Positions 16,234-27,000 of a DNA stretch of 64,000 nucleotides are shown here, piece by piece. The stretch is from positions 248,001 through 312,000 of the forward strand of contig NZ_JAPFHA010000002.1 in NCBI RefSeq assembly GCF_026586805.1, given 5' to 3'. The translations under genes and the position numbers were made by a program. A model generated the notes under the pieces. The model did no database searches, was not told where the DNA came from, and saw nothing but the letters and a program-made list of their open reading frames with translations. This DNA is from Niveibacterium sp. 24ML (GTDB taxonomy: Bacteria > Pseudomonadota > Gammaproteobacteria > Burkholderiales > Rhodocyclaceae). Every line of letters begins with the position of its first letter. The first letter of the stretch is position 1.

Positions 16234-18477
16234 TCAAGCCTGCTTGACGCAGTCCACGAAGTACTTCTTCTTGCCATCCACGACTTCGCTGACGAGGCCG
16301 TGCACATCAGTTTCGAAGCCGGGGAAGCGGTCGTTGAACTCGCGTACGAAGCGCAGGTAGTTGCAGATCGTGGCATTGAAGCGCTCGCCCGGGATCAGCA
16401 GCGGAATGCCGGGCGGGTAGGGTGTCACCAGCATGGCGGTGATGCGGCCTTCGAGTTCATCGATCGAAACGCGCTCGATCTCGCGGTGAGCCATCTTCGA
16501 CCAGGCATCGGTCGGGCGCATCGCCGGTTCCATCTCCGAGAGGTACATCTCGGTGGTGAGGTGGGCCACGTTGTTGGCGGCGTAGAAATCGTGGATCTGC
16601 TGGCACAGATCCTTCAGCCCGATTTTCTCGTAGCGCGACTGCTTGCCGATGAATTCGGGCATCACGCGCCACAGCGGCTGGTTGCTGTCGTAGGCGTCCT
16701 TGAACTGCTGCAGCTCGGTCACCATGGTGTTCCAGCGGCCCTTGGTGATGCCGATGGTGAACATGATGAAGAAGGAGTACAGGCCGGTCTTCTCGACGAT
16801 GATGCCGTGCTCGGACAGGTACTTGGTCAGGATGCTCGCCGGGATGCCCCACTCGGCAAAGCTGCCGCCCACATCCAGGCCCGGTGTGATGATCGTGGCC
16901 TTGATCGGGTCGAGCATGTTGAAGCCTTCGGCCAGGTTGCCGAAGCCGTGCCAGCGCTCGCCGGCGCGCAGCATCCAGTCTTCGCGCAGCGCCATGCCGT
17001 CGTCGGCCAGGTAGTCCGGGCCCCACACCTTGAACCACCAGTCGGCGCCCCATTCCTCGTCCACCTTGCGCATCGCGCGGCGGAAGTCGAGCGCCTCGGC
17101 GATCGACTCCTCGACCAGCGCGGTACCGCCGGGCGGTTCCATCATCGCGGCGGCGACGTCGCACGAGGCGATGATCGCGTACTGCGGCGAGGTGGAGGTG
17201 TGCATCAGGTAAGACTCGTTGAAGGTGTGCAGGTCCAACTGCCGCTGTTCCGAGTTCTGCACCAGGATCTGCGAGGCTTGCGACAGGCCGGCCAGCAGTT
17301 TATGCGTGGACTGCGTCGAGAACATCATCGACGCCTTGCAGCGCGGGCGGTCGGCACCGATGGCGTGGTAGTCGCCGTAGAAGTCGTGGAAAGCGGCGTG
17401 TGGCAGCCAGGCTTCGTCGAAGTGCAGGGTGTCGATCTTGCCATCGAGCGCCTGCTTGATTTCCTCGACGTTGTAGAGCACACCGTCGTAGGTGCTTTGC
17501 GTGATCGTCAGCACGCGCGGCTTGGCGTTCTTGTCGGTGATGAACGGGTTCTTGGCGATCTTCTTCTGGATGTTTTCCCAGCTGAATTCGCTCTTCGGGA
17601 TCGGGCCGATGATGCCGAAGTGATTGCGCGTCGGCATCAGGAAGACCGGGATCGCGCCGGTCATGATGATCGAGTGCAGGATCGACTTGTGGCAGTTGCG
17701 GTCTACCACCACGATGTCGCCCGGCGCCACGGTCGAGTTCCACACGATCTTGTTCGAGGTGGAGGTGCCGTTGGTGACGAAGAACAGGTGGTCGGCATTG
17801 AAGATGCGTGCGGCGTTGCGTTCCGACGCGGCGACCGGGCCGGTGTGGTCGAGCAGCTGGCCCAGTTCATCCACCGCGTTGCACACGTCGGCGCGCAGCA
17901 TGTTCTCGCCGAAGAACTGGTGGAACATGCGGCCGACCGGGCTCTTGAGGAAGGCCACGCCGCCCGAGTGCCCCGGGCAGTGCCACGAGTACGAACCATC
18001 CGCCGCGTAGTGCACCAGTGCGCGGAAGAAGGGCGGCGGCAGGCTCTCAAGGTAGTCGCGCGCTTCGCGCACGACGTAGCGGGCGATGAACTCCGGCGTG
18101 TCCTCGAACATGTGGATGAAGCCGTGCAGCTCGCGCAGCACATCGTTCGGGATGTGGCGGCTGGTGCGGGTTTCGCCATGCAGGAAGATCGGGATGTCCG
18201 GGTTGCGGAAGCGGATCTCCTGCACGAAGGAGCGCAGCTCGCCGATCGTTTCTTCTGCCTCGTCGGAGGTCAACTCCTCGTCGTCGATCGAGAGGATGAA
18301 GCAGGATGCGCGGCTCTGCTGCTGGGCGAAGGAGGTCAGGTCGCCGTAGCTGGTGACGCCCAGCACTTCCATGCCTTCTTTCTCAAGCGCATCTGCGAGC
18401 GCGCGGATGCCAAGGCCCGAGGCGTTCTCCGAACGGAAGTCCTCGTCGATGATGATGACTGGAAACTGAAAGCGCAT
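16234..18477 (-). CDS. PLP-dependent arginine/lysine/ornithine decarboxylase
   Basis: A 747-residue fold-type I basic amino-acid decarboxylase. These enzymes release CO2 from Arg, Lys or Orn to give agmatine, cadaverine or putrescine, feeding polyamine pools or acid resistance. The N-terminal response-regulator-like wing domain is present (VIIIDEDFRSENASG...), followed by the PLP core with WHCPGHSGG, FVTNGTSTSNKIV, HFDEAWLPHAAF and the Schiff-base Lys393 in STHKLLAGLSQAS. The substrate cannot be told from these motifs. No antiporter gene is adjacent. The start MRFQFPVIIID was chosen over an ATG 16 codons upstream. The pairing with dcd is common in Betaproteobacteria. Confidence 0.93.
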   Translation of the reverse strand: MRFQFPVIIIDEDFRSENASGLGIRALADALEKEGMEVLGVTSYGDLTSFAQQQSRASCFILSIDDEELTSDEAEETIGELRSFVQEIRFRNPDIPIFLHGETRTSRHIPNDVLRELHGFIHMFEDTPEFIARYVVREARDYLESLPPPFFRALVHYAADGSYSWHCPGHSGGVAFLKSPVGRMFHQFFGENMLRADVCNAVDELGQLLDHTGPVAASERNAARIFNADHLFFVTNGTSTSNKIVWNSTVAPGDIVVVDRNCHKSILHSIIMTGAIPVFLMPTRNHFGIIGPIPKSEFSWENIQKKIAKNPFITDKNAKPRVLTITQSTYDGVLYNVEEIKQALDGKIDTLHFDEAWLPHAAFHDFYGDYHAIGADRPRCKASMMFSTQSTHKLLAGLSQASQILVQNSEQRQLDLHTFNESYLMHTSTSPQYAIIASCDVAAAMMEPPGGTALVEESIAEALDFRRAMRKVDEEWGADWWFKVWGPDYLADDGMALREDWMLRAGERWHGFGNLAEGFNMLDPIKATIITPGLDVGGSFAEWGIPASILTKYLSEHGIIVEKTGLYSFFIMFTIGITKGRWNTMVTELQQFKDAYDSNQPLWRVMPEFIGKQSRYEKIGLKDLCQQIHDFYAANNVAHLTTEMYLSEMEPAMRPTDAWSKMAHREIERVSIDELEGRITAMLVTPYPPGIPLLIPGERFNATICNYLRFVREFNDRFPGFETDVHGLVSEVVDGKKKYFVDCVKQA

Positions 18478-18659
18478 GGCCGAACCCCGCAAAGCCAAAA
18501 GAGAAAACGGGTTGTGCGGCAGCACCCCCCGTCGGAAAGGCGCGAATGATAACAGCGTCGTGTGTCAGCGAAAGGGGCTTGGCGCAGCAGATCGGCGTAA
18601 ATGCAAACGCCTGTCGCAAACTTGCAAGCGCAGCCTTGCGCGGCGGGCCCGCGCGGGGC

Positions 18660-19205
18660 TCAGTAGCCTGCCGTCAGGCGGTGCAGACGGGTCTCGTCGT
18701 AATAAAGCCGGTCGCGTTCCTGACGCAGTTCGTAATCGAGCCGCGAAAGCTCGGCGCGCAGCTTGCGGCGCGCATCGTCGGATTCTGCTTTTTCGAGCTT
18801 GTATTCAAGCGAGCGGCGCTGGCTGTCGAGGCTGCTCACGCGTTGGCGTTGGTCGTAAACCGCCCGCGCCACGCGGTAGTGGTCGGTGAACAGCGCATCG
18901 GTATCCGGCGGGCAGGTGCCGTAGTAGGCCGCACCGGCAAGGCCCACTTCAATCGCGTTCTCGGGCGTGCAGTAGCGGAGCAGGCCTGCGTCGTAGCCCT
19001 TGAAGTAGAGCGGGCGATCAACCTTGATGCCGATCTTGCCGCAGGCTTCGCCATGATCCGATGCCCGCGTGCGGGCAGCGCCCGCGAGGCCGTCGCGATA
19101 GCCGATCTGCTCCCAGTCGGCATCGCGGCACTCCTTTTCCGACAGGCTCGCGCAGCCGCCCAAGGTGAGCAGTAGCAGCGGCAGCGCAATCCAGCGGGAC
19201 TTCAT
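18660..19205 (-). CDS. DUF2799-type lipoprotein
   Basis: A 181-residue lipoprotein with a clear lipobox (LLLLTLGGCASL). The ECRDADWEQIGYRDG block and CxxxN-type repeats are typical of DUF2799, a family of unknown function. Several cysteines are spaced in the mature domain. The C-terminal third is a charged coiled coil (LEYKLEKAESDDARRKL...). The start lies 3 bases after the dcd stop, so it is probably co-transcribed with dcd; the functional link is unknown. Confidence 0.85.
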   Translation of the reverse strand: MKSRWIALPLLLLTLGGCASLSEKECRDADWEQIGYRDGLAGAARTRASDHGEACGKIGIKVDRPLYFKGYDAGLLRYCTPENAIEVGLAGAAYYGTCPPDTDALFTDHYRVARAVYDQRQRVSSLDSQRRSLEYKLEKAESDDARRKLRAELSRLDYELRQERDRLYYDETRLHRLTAGY

Positions 19206-19208
19206 GGC

Positions 19209-19775
19209 TCAGATCTTCGGCAGCGTCACGCCGGTCTGGCCGAGGTACTTGCCGCCGCGATCCTTGTACGAGGTCTCGCAGATTTCGTCCGACTCGAAGA
19301 ACAGCATCTGCGCGACGCCCTCGTTGGCGTAGATCTTGGCCGGCAGCGGCGTGGTGTTCGAGAACTCCAGCGTGACATGGCCTTCCCACTCGGGCTCCAG
19401 CGGCGTGACGTTCACGATGATGCCGCAGCGTGCGTAGGTGCTCTTGCCCAGGCACACCGTGAGAACCGAACGCGGAATGCGGAAGTACTCCACCGTGCGG
19501 GCCAGCGCGAAGGAGTTCGGCGGGATGATGCAGAAGTCGCCGGTGAAATCCACGAAAGTCTTGTCGTCAAAGGCCTTCGGATCAACGATGGTCGAGTTGA
19601 TGTTGGTGAAGACCTTGAATTCGTTGGCAACGCGCACGTCGTAACCGTAGGACGAGGTGCCGTACGAAACGATCCGTTCGCCATTGGCCGAGCGCACCAG
19701 CTCCGGCGCGAAGGGCTCGATCATGTTGTGTTGTTCCGCCATGCGGCGGATCCACTTATCGGATTTGATGCTCAC
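19209..19775 (-). CDS. dcd: dCTP deaminase
   Basis: Dcd deaminates dCTP to dUTP, supplying the dUMP that ThyA converts to dTMP. The 188-residue length matches the family. Visible blocks are [15 protein letters not shown], the long central strand set with [45 protein letters not shown] (containing the catalytic Glu) and [18 protein letters not shown]. It is the first gene of a small minus-strand group with the DUF2799 lipoprotein. The 247 bases between it and the next minus-strand gene show no gene. Confidence 0.97.
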   Translation of the reverse strand: MSIKSDKWIRRMAEQHNMIEPFAPELVRSANGERIVSYGTSSYGYDVRVANEFKVFTNINSTIVDPKAFDDKTFVDFTGDFCIIPPNSFALARTVEYFRIPRSVLTVCLGKSTYARCGIIVNVTPLEPEWEGHVTLEFSNTTPLPAKIYANEGVAQMLFFESDEICETSYKDRGGKYLGQTGVTLPKI

Positions 19776-20022
19776 GGTTCGAGCTTCCAGCTTAGAAAAA
19801 GACCGCGCATTCTACCTTTACCGCTTGCGGTGTGGGGGTTGCGTCTCTGGTGGTCTGGCGGCTGCTTGGGCTTGATCTTGCAGGCATGACGAACGCTTCT
19901 AGCATCTCACGCCCCCGTTTTTCCCTCACAGGGCAAAGACCGCATCCTCAACAAATCGGCGTAGTGACAGGTACCTGGCGATTGGCTAGCTTGATGGCGC
20001 CCGCAACAGAAACAAAGCAAGT

Positions 20023-20583
20023 TCAGCGTTCGGCGCTCGGCAGCGGCAGCCCGCTCGCTGGCGAAAACTCAATTTCAACGATGCTCGCTACTGGTCGCCC
20101 CTTGATCTCGCCGGGCACGAATATCCAACGTTCGATCGTTTCGAGTGCCGGCCCAAGTTGCGCGCGGAGCGCCTCTGGATCAAGGTCAATGCGCGCGACA
20201 CTGCCTTCAGTGGTGATATATAGCCGAACCTTGACGGGCGCGGCAGGCGCGACCCCATTGGGGAACAAGGCGTCGAATTCAACCGGCGTCAGCAGCTCGG
20301 TCTTTCTGGTTAGCGCTTCCTGGGCATAGAAAGACGGAGCTTCTTGTTTCAAATCGACTTCGCTCGAGGCGTCCGATGCAGGGCTTGCGCTATCGGAAGC
20401 CGCATGCGTTGTTGCCTTGAAGCTCGCGACGATGTGCGCGCTTTGCGCAGGTTGCCATCCCCTGCTGTTCCGATGCGCACCCTCTTGAATGTCGGTCCGT
20501 AGCCCGAAGTACAGCATCGCGTGCAGCAGAACTGAAAGCACGGTGGCAAATGACAGGCGGGACCGCGGCGAGCCGTAGATCAC
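20023..20583 (-). CDS. TonB C-terminal-domain-like protein
   Basis: About 187 residues from a GTG at 20583. The N-terminus ([20 protein letters not shown]) is a single membrane anchor with the His typical of TonB-type first helices. A Ser/Ala/Asp-rich linker follows, then a C-terminal domain ([18 protein letters not shown] ... [12 protein letters not shown]) resembling the TonB_C fold. An ATG at 20691 would add 36 residues, but would leave only 25 bases to the divergent pilE start; the shorter form leaves room for both promoters. No ExbB/ExbD or receptor gene is near. Its role beside pilin genes is unknown. Confidence 0.72.
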   Translation of the reverse strand: MIYGSPRSRLSFATVLSVLLHAMLYFGLRTDIQEGAHRNSRGWQPAQSAHIVASFKATTHAASDSASPASDASSEVDLKQEAPSFYAQEALTRKTELLTPVEFDALFPNGVAPAAPVKVRLYITTEGSVARIDLDPEALRAQLGPALETIERWIFVPGEIKGRPVASIVEIEFSPASGLPLPSAER

Positions 20584-20716
20584 GCGCCAAGCGCAGTGCG
20601 TATCAGCCGCCCCGAGGCTCCAACCGTTTGTCGCGTCTTGCGACCCGCTGGTCTTGCACGGCTTACGTTTGGGCGGGTCTGTTACGATCATTGAACCAAG
20701 AACGGAGGATGAGGTT

Positions 20717-21142
20717 ATGAAGGGCTCAAACGGATTTACGCTGGTTGAAATGATGATCGTGGTCGCCATTGTAGGCATTCTTGCGGCCGTCGCGATTCCA
20801 TCGTATCGGCAGCATGTGGAAAAGGGTCGCATTGCCGCAGCGACAGGCTTGCTCGCTGAGTCAAAAGTGCGAATGGAGCAAATCTTCAACTCGAACCGCT
20901 CTTACGAAATAGAACCCAATAAATGTCTCGACCTGACGGCAACATTTGCGGATTCAAAGTTCACTCCAACAGTCACCTGTAGTGCAAGCGGCTTCACGAT
21001 TTCAATCTCCGGCACGGCAGGTGGGCCAATGGTTGGGTTCAGCTACTCGATCAATCAGGCTGGCGAGAAGTTTTCCACAACGCCGGATTCGGGTGGTGAA
21101 AAGGCATGCTGGCTGCGGGCGCGGGGGACCAACGCATGTTGA
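20717..21142 (+). CDS. pilE: Type IV pilin PilE-like protein
   Basis: A 141-residue type IV pilin. It has a short class-III leader and [25 protein letters not shown], with Glu5 and the long hydrophobic N-terminal helix. The globular part ends with a cysteine pair ([13 protein letters not shown]) typical of the C-terminal disulphide loop. The ATG at 20717 is set by a strong ribosome-binding site (ggagg) 8 bases upstream; earlier in-frame starts lack one. It is the first gene of a six-gene run of minor pilins ending in pilY1. Whether it is a minor or a major pilin cannot be said. GC content is visibly lower than in flanking genes. Confidence 0.93.
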   Translation: MKGSNGFTLVEMMIVVAIVGILAAVAIPSYRQHVEKGRIAAATGLLAESKVRMEQIFNSNRSYEIEPNKCLDLTATFADSKFTPTVTCSASGFTISISGTAGGPMVGFSYSINQAGEKFSTTPDSGGEKACWLRARGTNAC

Positions 21143-21765
21143 CCCGCATTCTCAAAAGTGAGGCACGGGGCTTCACTCTGATCGAACTCATGGTATCGGT
21201 CGCCATTCTTGCGGTGCTTCTGTCCGTCGGTGTGCCGGCGATGTCGACATGGACGAAGAATGCGGCAGTCGCAGCACGCGGCGAGACTATTCAGAATGGC
21301 CTGCGGCAGGCATATGGCGAAGCGATTAGGCGAAATGCGCCAGTGCAGTTCATCCTCACGGATGGTCCCGCGACTGTGAATGGGGTTACGTCGACAGCCA
21401 AAACGAACGGTAAAAACTGGATTGCCAGGGTGCTCGATGCGGCGGCATTTCCTGGCACCCTCACCGTTGTAGGGTTTGTGGCGGGCTCTCCGGCGGCTGA
21501 GGTGTCCGGCTCGGGTGGTTCGACAATCGAGGGGCCTGCATCGGTCATTTTCACGGGTTCGGGCCGGCTGCTGAACAATTCAGGAAATCTCTTGTCGAGC
21601 TACCAAGTTTATCGCGTATCGAATCCCGCAAGCACACGAGTCATGTGTGTCTTTGCTTCGCCGGGCGGGGGCGTGCGGAGTTGCGATCCTGCTTACGCTA
21701 GTGGTGATCCAAGGGCGTGCCAGCCAATCCTGACAGCGACCCAATGTAGAAAGGCGGGTGTCTAA
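21136..21765 (+). CDS. Minor pilin FimT/GspH-like
   Basis: A 209-residue prepilin starting [12 protein letters not shown] with cleavage before [24 protein letters not shown] (Glu5 present). FimT/GspH-type pilins prime pilus assembly and, in some bacteria, bind DNA. The mature part contains the family's [17 protein letters not shown] segment. The ATG overlaps the last codons of pilE, so translation is coupled. A 10-codon longer start was rejected. Confidence 0.9.
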   Translation: MLTRILKSEARGFTLIELMVSVAILAVLLSVGVPAMSTWTKNAAVAARGETIQNGLRQAYGEAIRRNAPVQFILTDGPATVNGVTSTAKTNGKNWIARVLDAAAFPGTLTVVGFVAGSPAAEVSGSGGSTIEGPASVIFTGSGRLLNNSGNLLSSYQVYRVSNPASTRVMCVFASPGGGVRSCDPAYASGDPRACQPILTATQCRKAGV

Positions 21766-22230
21766 ATGGCGCGTGTTCACCAGAATCAAGCCGGGTATGC
21801 ACTCCTGGAAGCGTTGATGTCGATTCTTGTATTTTCGCTGGGCCTGATCGGGATTATTGGTTTTCAGGCGACAGCGATCAAAGTTTCAACGGAAAGTCAG
21901 GCGCGCACGGAGGCTATGCTCCTTGCTGACGAGCTCATAGTTCAGATGTCGGTGTCCGATCCGGCAACGCTGAAGTCTGAATTTGCCACCGGAGGAAGCA
22001 AGTACAGGTCTTGGTTTGATGACCGTGTGGTCGGCGGCAGCAAATTGCCGAGTCCTTCCGCGGCGGTGTTCGTTTCTGAAGGCTCTACGCCGACCACGAT
22101 GAGGGTGCGTGTGTGTATTGACTGGGAGGTTCCGGGCGATAAAGACGTCGCAGGGTTTAGTCCGGACGATGAGTGCCCGCGCTCTGGAACCGATCCGTGG
22201 AAATTCCAAACAACCGCTTTGGTTTTCTGA
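21766..22230 (+). CDS. pilV: Minor pilin PilV-like
   Basis: A 154-residue prepilin with G|YALLEALMSILVFSLGLIGIIGFQ. The LLEALxxxxVFSxGLLG pattern is characteristic of PilV/GspI, and Glu5 is present. The rest contains the family's RTEAMLLADELIVQM segment just after the helix. It begins directly at the fimT stop. PilV sits in the minor-pilin priming complex with PilW, PilX and FimT/PilE. Confidence 0.9.
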   Translation: MARVHQNQAGYALLEALMSILVFSLGLIGIIGFQATAIKVSTESQARTEAMLLADELIVQMSVSDPATLKSEFATGGSKYRSWFDDRVVGGSKLPSPSAAVFVSEGSTPTTMRVRVCIDWEVPGDKDVAGFSPDDECPRSGTDPWKFQTTALVF

Positions 22231-22242
22231 TTGGCAACTGAC

Positions 22243-23424
22243 ATGAATACCAGTCTCAGCGCGCGTTTGCGCCGGCAGCAGCAAGGCGTAAGTCTTATTG
22301 AGGTGATGGTGGGCGTCTCACTGGGGATCGTCGCATCCCTGGTGGTTACCAGCGTCTACTCTGCAAGCGAGTCCTTTCGGCGCAATATAAGCGGGGGGGC
22401 AGATGCAATGCAGACCGCTGCGCTTGCATCCGTTCGCATTGATATGACGGTTCAGGAGGCTGGGGCCGGTTTCGTGCGTGCCAGCAACCTCTGGGGATGC
22501 AAGCTCAATGCAAAGAGTGGCACCACACAGCGTATGCCGTTGACCGCAGCAGCGCCGACGCCTTTTTCCGCGATACCTATTAATCTGCGGATGGTGCCAG
22601 TTGCAGTGATCAACGGCGGAAGTGGATCTGATGTCTTGCTTGTATTTTCCGGGGACTCAGCGGGGAGCAACCGGGACGTGCTCTTCGATCCGGCAGTCGA
22701 GTCTCTTGTCACGAGCGTTTCCTTGGCAATCTCACCAAAAGATCTTCTTTTAGTCGTTCCGCAGGACTTCACCGGGGATCCGGGTGATTGCCAGATTGTT
22801 CAGGTGGCGAATTCTTTCGCGCCCGGGGCTGCGGTTTCTGATGCGGGGCTCGGCGTCAAGGTGGCGGCAGTGGCCCCGACGACAGTGCCTCTGGATAAGA
22901 CGACTTATGGAGATATTGCAGCCGCAATCAAACCGACCTCGCCGTCCGCGCTTCAGCTCGGTGCGGCGCCGGTATTCAGTGCATTTGCATTGAATAGCCG
23001 TGGCGAGTTACTGGAGCGAGATCTGCTTGGACGTCGCGGGCACCAAATGGTCGCGGAGAATGTGTTTCTGTTTAAGGTATTGCTCGGGGTTGATAATGGC
23101 AATGGCGGAACCCCGAACGACAACATCGTGGACCAATGGGTTTCACCTGCAACCGCAGGTTGGAGCGCCGCCGAGCTCATGGACGGCAAGGCGTCGACAC
23201 AGCAAAAGATAACTCAAATAAAGGCCGTGCGTTTGGGATTGGTTACGCGCTCAAAGCGAAGCGGTGGCAGTGATGTTGTCAAGAGCGAGATCAAGCTCTT
23301 TTCTGATTTGGGTGAAAATGCGGCGTACAGCAGAACGCTCACAACCGACGAGCGAACCTATCAGTATCAACAGTACGAGTGGATTGTTCCACTTCGGAAC
23401 ATGAAAGCAGTTCCAAAGGGCTAA
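22243..23424 (+). CDS. pilW: Minor pilin PilW-like
   Basis: A 393-residue minor pilin. The leader MNTSLSARLRRQQQG is cleaved before VSLIEVMVGVSLGIVASLVVTSVY (Glu5 present). The size and order (after pilV, before pilX) fit PilW, a tip-complex pilin of the type IV pilus. The ATG at 22243 was preferred to a TTG four codons upstream. A G7 run (22393-22399) lies in the coding sequence near the 5' end. Codon use is AT-richer than in the housekeeping genes. Confidence 0.88.
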   Translation: MNTSLSARLRRQQQGVSLIEVMVGVSLGIVASLVVTSVYSASESFRRNISGGADAMQTAALASVRIDMTVQEAGAGFVRASNLWGCKLNAKSGTTQRMPLTAAAPTPFSAIPINLRMVPVAVINGGSGSDVLLVFSGDSAGSNRDVLFDPAVESLVTSVSLAISPKDLLLVVPQDFTGDPGDCQIVQVANSFAPGAAVSDAGLGVKVAAVAPTTVPLDKTTYGDIAAAIKPTSPSALQLGAAPVFSAFALNSRGELLERDLLGRRGHQMVAENVFLFKVLLGVDNGNGGTPNDNIVDQWVSPATAGWSAAELMDGKASTQQKITQIKAVRLGLVTRSKRSGGSDVVKSEIKLFSDLGENAAYSRTLTTDERTYQYQQYEWIVPLRNMKAVPKG

Positions 23425-23427
23425 ACC

Positions 23428-24060
23428 ATGAATGTTCGAATTGGTTGCGTAAGGTCGCTGCCTCGCTCAAATCGCGGAGTGTCATTGGTAGTGGTTTTGG
23501 TGGTGCTTGTGGCGATGATGTTGGGTGGTCTTTCGGTATTGCGCGGTGTTGATACGTCGTCGATTCTGTCTGGCAACCTGGCATTCAAGCGTGACAGCAT
23601 CAACCAAACAGGCAGCGGCATCGCAACGGCGCTCAGGATTATGCAAACGGCAGACTTCCGCGCAAAGGGAGATACCGATACAGGTTGCCCTGCGAATTGT
23701 GGCGACGCAGCAGTCTGGAAGAAAATGAATTACTCACCGAGATTGCTTGAGTCAGATGCCAATGGAATCCCGGTAGTCCTCAAGAGCAGCGGTACATTCG
23801 ATAGCGTCTTTACGGCTGACAAACCCGCTGCAGCGCCAGGAAACACCGTACGGGTCTTGATTGAACGTATGTGCAACGGTTACGGCCTGGTTACTGAAAC
23901 CAAGTGCGCCTTGGCGGCGAATTTTGAGCGTGGCGGCTCTCAGCCACAGGATAAGCCTGGCGCAGCCGCCTTGCCTCTCTATAGAGTGACTGTCCGCACG
24001 GACGGTCCGCGAAATACTCAGACGTACGCGCAAGCGATCGTTACGGTCAAGAGTGACTGA
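23428..24060 (+). CDS. pilX: Minor pilin PilX-like
   Basis: A 210-residue prepilin-like protein. The cleavage site is NRG|VSLVVVLVVLVAMMLGGLSVLRG. Position +5 is Val rather than Glu, as is usual for PilX/GspK-type tip pilins. The segment SGNLAFKRDSINQTGSG follows, typical of PilX. It starts 3 bases after pilW and ends 18 bases before the pilY1 start. Confidence 0.87.
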   Translation: MNVRIGCVRSLPRSNRGVSLVVVLVVLVAMMLGGLSVLRGVDTSSILSGNLAFKRDSINQTGSGIATALRIMQTADFRAKGDTDTGCPANCGDAAVWKKMNYSPRLLESDANGIPVVLKSSGTFDSVFTADKPAAAPGNTVRVLIERMCNGYGLVTETKCALAANFERGGSQPQDKPGAAALPLYRVTVRTDGPRNTQTYAQAIVTVKSD

Positions 24061-24078
24061 CCAGAAATGGAGCGTGTC

Positions 24079-27000
24079 ATGGAAAAGCAATATTCTACCG
24101 CTGCGCGCATAAAGCGTACTGGAGCGGGGTGTTTGGCTCTTGTTCTTCTCATTGCTGGAATACAGAATTCCGCGCTCGCCGCGAGCGTTCCTTTGGCGGA
24201 TCAACCGATTCAGGCCACCCAAGCAGCCCCCGCCAATGTGTTGCTTGACCTGTCGGTTGAATTTCCAACTGCGGTGAGCTACGCAAACATCTCCGCCAAA
24301 TTTGATCCTGGCAAACCGTATTACGGTTACTTTGATTCAGCGAAGTGCTACCAGTACATTGATGCCGCGATTGGTGGGGTTACTGGCTACTTCAAGCCGA
24401 TTGGTTATGCGACGAATTCTGCTTGTTCAGGTAGTTGGAGCGGGAACTTCATGAACTGGGCGACCATGGCGGCGATTGACGTATTCCGCTGGGCCCTCAC
24501 CGGCGGAGGTCGAGTGGTGGACCTCCCGCTCAAATTCTCTGACTCGACGGCTGCCGTGACTGTGCTGCAACGCTCTTATCTCGGCGTTCAAGCGGGAACT
24601 AAGAATTTTCCCAATCGCGTGATCAGCGATGCGGAGACTTCGGCCTATACCGAGATTCCTGGCAAACTTGGCGGTGCATTGTGTATCCAGAACGCCAACT
24701 CAAATACCGAGGTAAAATTCTTTTCCGATAATTGTGCTACTAATGACCCGAAGGTCTTTTCAGTAAACGTTCAGGTTTGCGTGCCCGGTTTGGAGGAGCC
24801 CAACTGCGCTGACTATGCAAGTTCAGATGGAAAGAGGATTATCAAGAAGCCGCATGGCCTGATGCAGGATAACAAAGGGAAGATGAATTTCGGTGCCTTT
24901 GGTTATTTGGTTTCCAATGATGACACTTCCGCCAATCTTACTATTGATGGTGGGGTGCTTCGCGGCCAGATGAATGACCTTGCCGCCGAAATCACCGAGA
25001 CAGGTGCGTTTGCGCTTGATCCTGAGGGGCTGGTAGACGCGGCGAAAGGCATCGACGCTAGCGGTACCATCAATTACTTGAATCGATTTGGCTACAAGTC
25101 CGGGATCTACAAGCGCTTTGACCCGGTGAGCGAAATGTATGCTGAGTCAATAAAGTACTACAAGAACCTCGGCCCAACCAAGAGCTATATAAGCGCCGTT
25201 ACTCCCGCTCTCCGCGACGGGTTTCCAGTGTTCGAGCGGTGGAATGACCCGATCAAGTACTGGTGTCAGAAGAACTTTGTCCTTGGGATTGGTGATGTGA
25301 ATACTCACGCGGATCGGAATCTATCTGGCAATGCCACGACACGGCCTAAGGAGCCGGCCGGACCGATTCCGTCTGATGTCGATGGCGACCTGGCGGGGCA
25401 AACGACGAATGCCTGGACGGCGAAGGTCGGGGCTCTTGAGGGCATCACTGGCTTGGAGTCGGCTAAGTTTGGCGGGAATGATGCTGGCAATTATATTGCC
25501 GGTATCGCGCACTATGCGTTTACACAAGATATCCGCGCGGATTTCAAGAACAAGCAAAACGTGGAAACCCATTGGGTCGATGTGCTCGAGTTCGGGAATT
25601 ACCGGCATCGCAATCAATACTGGCTTGCCGCGAAATATGGGGGGTTTAAGGATACGGACAAGGACGGTGTTCTGGACAAAGACACGGAAGTCTGGAAAAA
25701 CGCGACGAACTTCTGGGGGCGACCGGCTGTTGATAAGCCTTTGGCTGAATATGAGATTCCCTACAATTACTATCCCGCCAGTGATGCGGGGTCATTAATT
25801 AACGGGCTTAAGAATGCATTCTCCAATATCAAAGCATCCGCTGGTGCCGGCGCCGGCGTTGGCTTGTCGAGTTCCTCGTTTTCGACTACGGCATCGGATA
25901 CATCGGTGTTTCAGGTCACTTATGACAGTGAGCGCTGGACTGGTGACGTGAAAGGGTTTCGTATCAACACCATTGATACGGAAACGGGGGCTATTTCCCT
26001 GACTCCAAAGTGGAGTGCTTCGGCGAAGCTTACTGACCTTGCGAGCGGAACCGGCTGGGATTCGGCCCGGAAAATTGTAGCGGTAACCAGAACTGACTCT
26101 GGAGGGCGTATTGGTAAGCCCTTTAGGAAGTCTGATCTGCATTCGGCCGACTTTGCACTTCTTGGGGCGGATGATGCAAGACGGCAGAAGGTTCTGAATT
26201 ACTTGCGGGGCGATCGGACGTATGAGTCCACTGATTCGGTGACAAAGGATTTCAGGTTTCGCAAATCGTTGTTGGGCGATATCGTGAACTCCAAGGCCAT
26301 TTACGTCGGCGCTCCTTCTGCGCTGTACAGCGACGCGTTTAACCCGAAGTATTCGGAGTTTGTGACGAGCCAGAAGAGTAGAAAGACGGTCGTCTACGCC
26401 GGCGCAAACGACGGAATGCTCCACGCATTTGACGCAAGCACAGATGGTAGTGCGGATGGCGGAAAGGAATTGTTTGCCTTGGTGCCAAATGCGGTATTCC
26501 AGGGGCCCGATAAGAAACCAGAGGAAAGCGGTCTGCAAGCGCTAGCGTCCAATGCTTACACGCACCGCTATTATGTCGACGCTTCGCCTGAAGTGCGCGA
26601 CGTGGACTTTGCTCGCGCTGGAGGCGCTACCGGGGCTGCATTGGATTCGGCCGATTGGCGTTCGCTTCTGGTTGTCGGGTTGGGTAAAGGTGGGCGTAGC
26701 TTCGTCGCGATGGATGTGACGGATCCGGCGTCCTGGACATCGGAGTCCGAGATTGCCAAGAAGGTGCTCTGGGAGTTTACTGCCCCGGATATGGGTTACA
26801 CGTATGGTCGGCCCTTGATCACCAAGGTGCCTAAGTACGGCTGGGTGGTAGTGCTGACTGGCGGGTACAACAATACGCTTGCGCCATTTGCTAATGATGC
26901 ATCGGATTTTCGGGGGAAAGGGGTGCTGTATTTTGTTGACCCCCGAAACGGTAATTTGCTGGAAAAAGTTACCACTGACGCCGGATCCTTTGGTTCTCCA

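Noticed and set aside
16210-18549. 779-codon plus-strand frame opposite the decarboxylase
   Set aside because: Antisense shadow; the decarboxylase on the minus strand has clear PLP motifs across the same region.
20649-20664. Possible sigma-54 promoter for pilE (TGGTCTTGCACGGCTT)
   Set aside because: The spacing between GG and GC is one base short of the required 10, and the element is not otherwise conserved.
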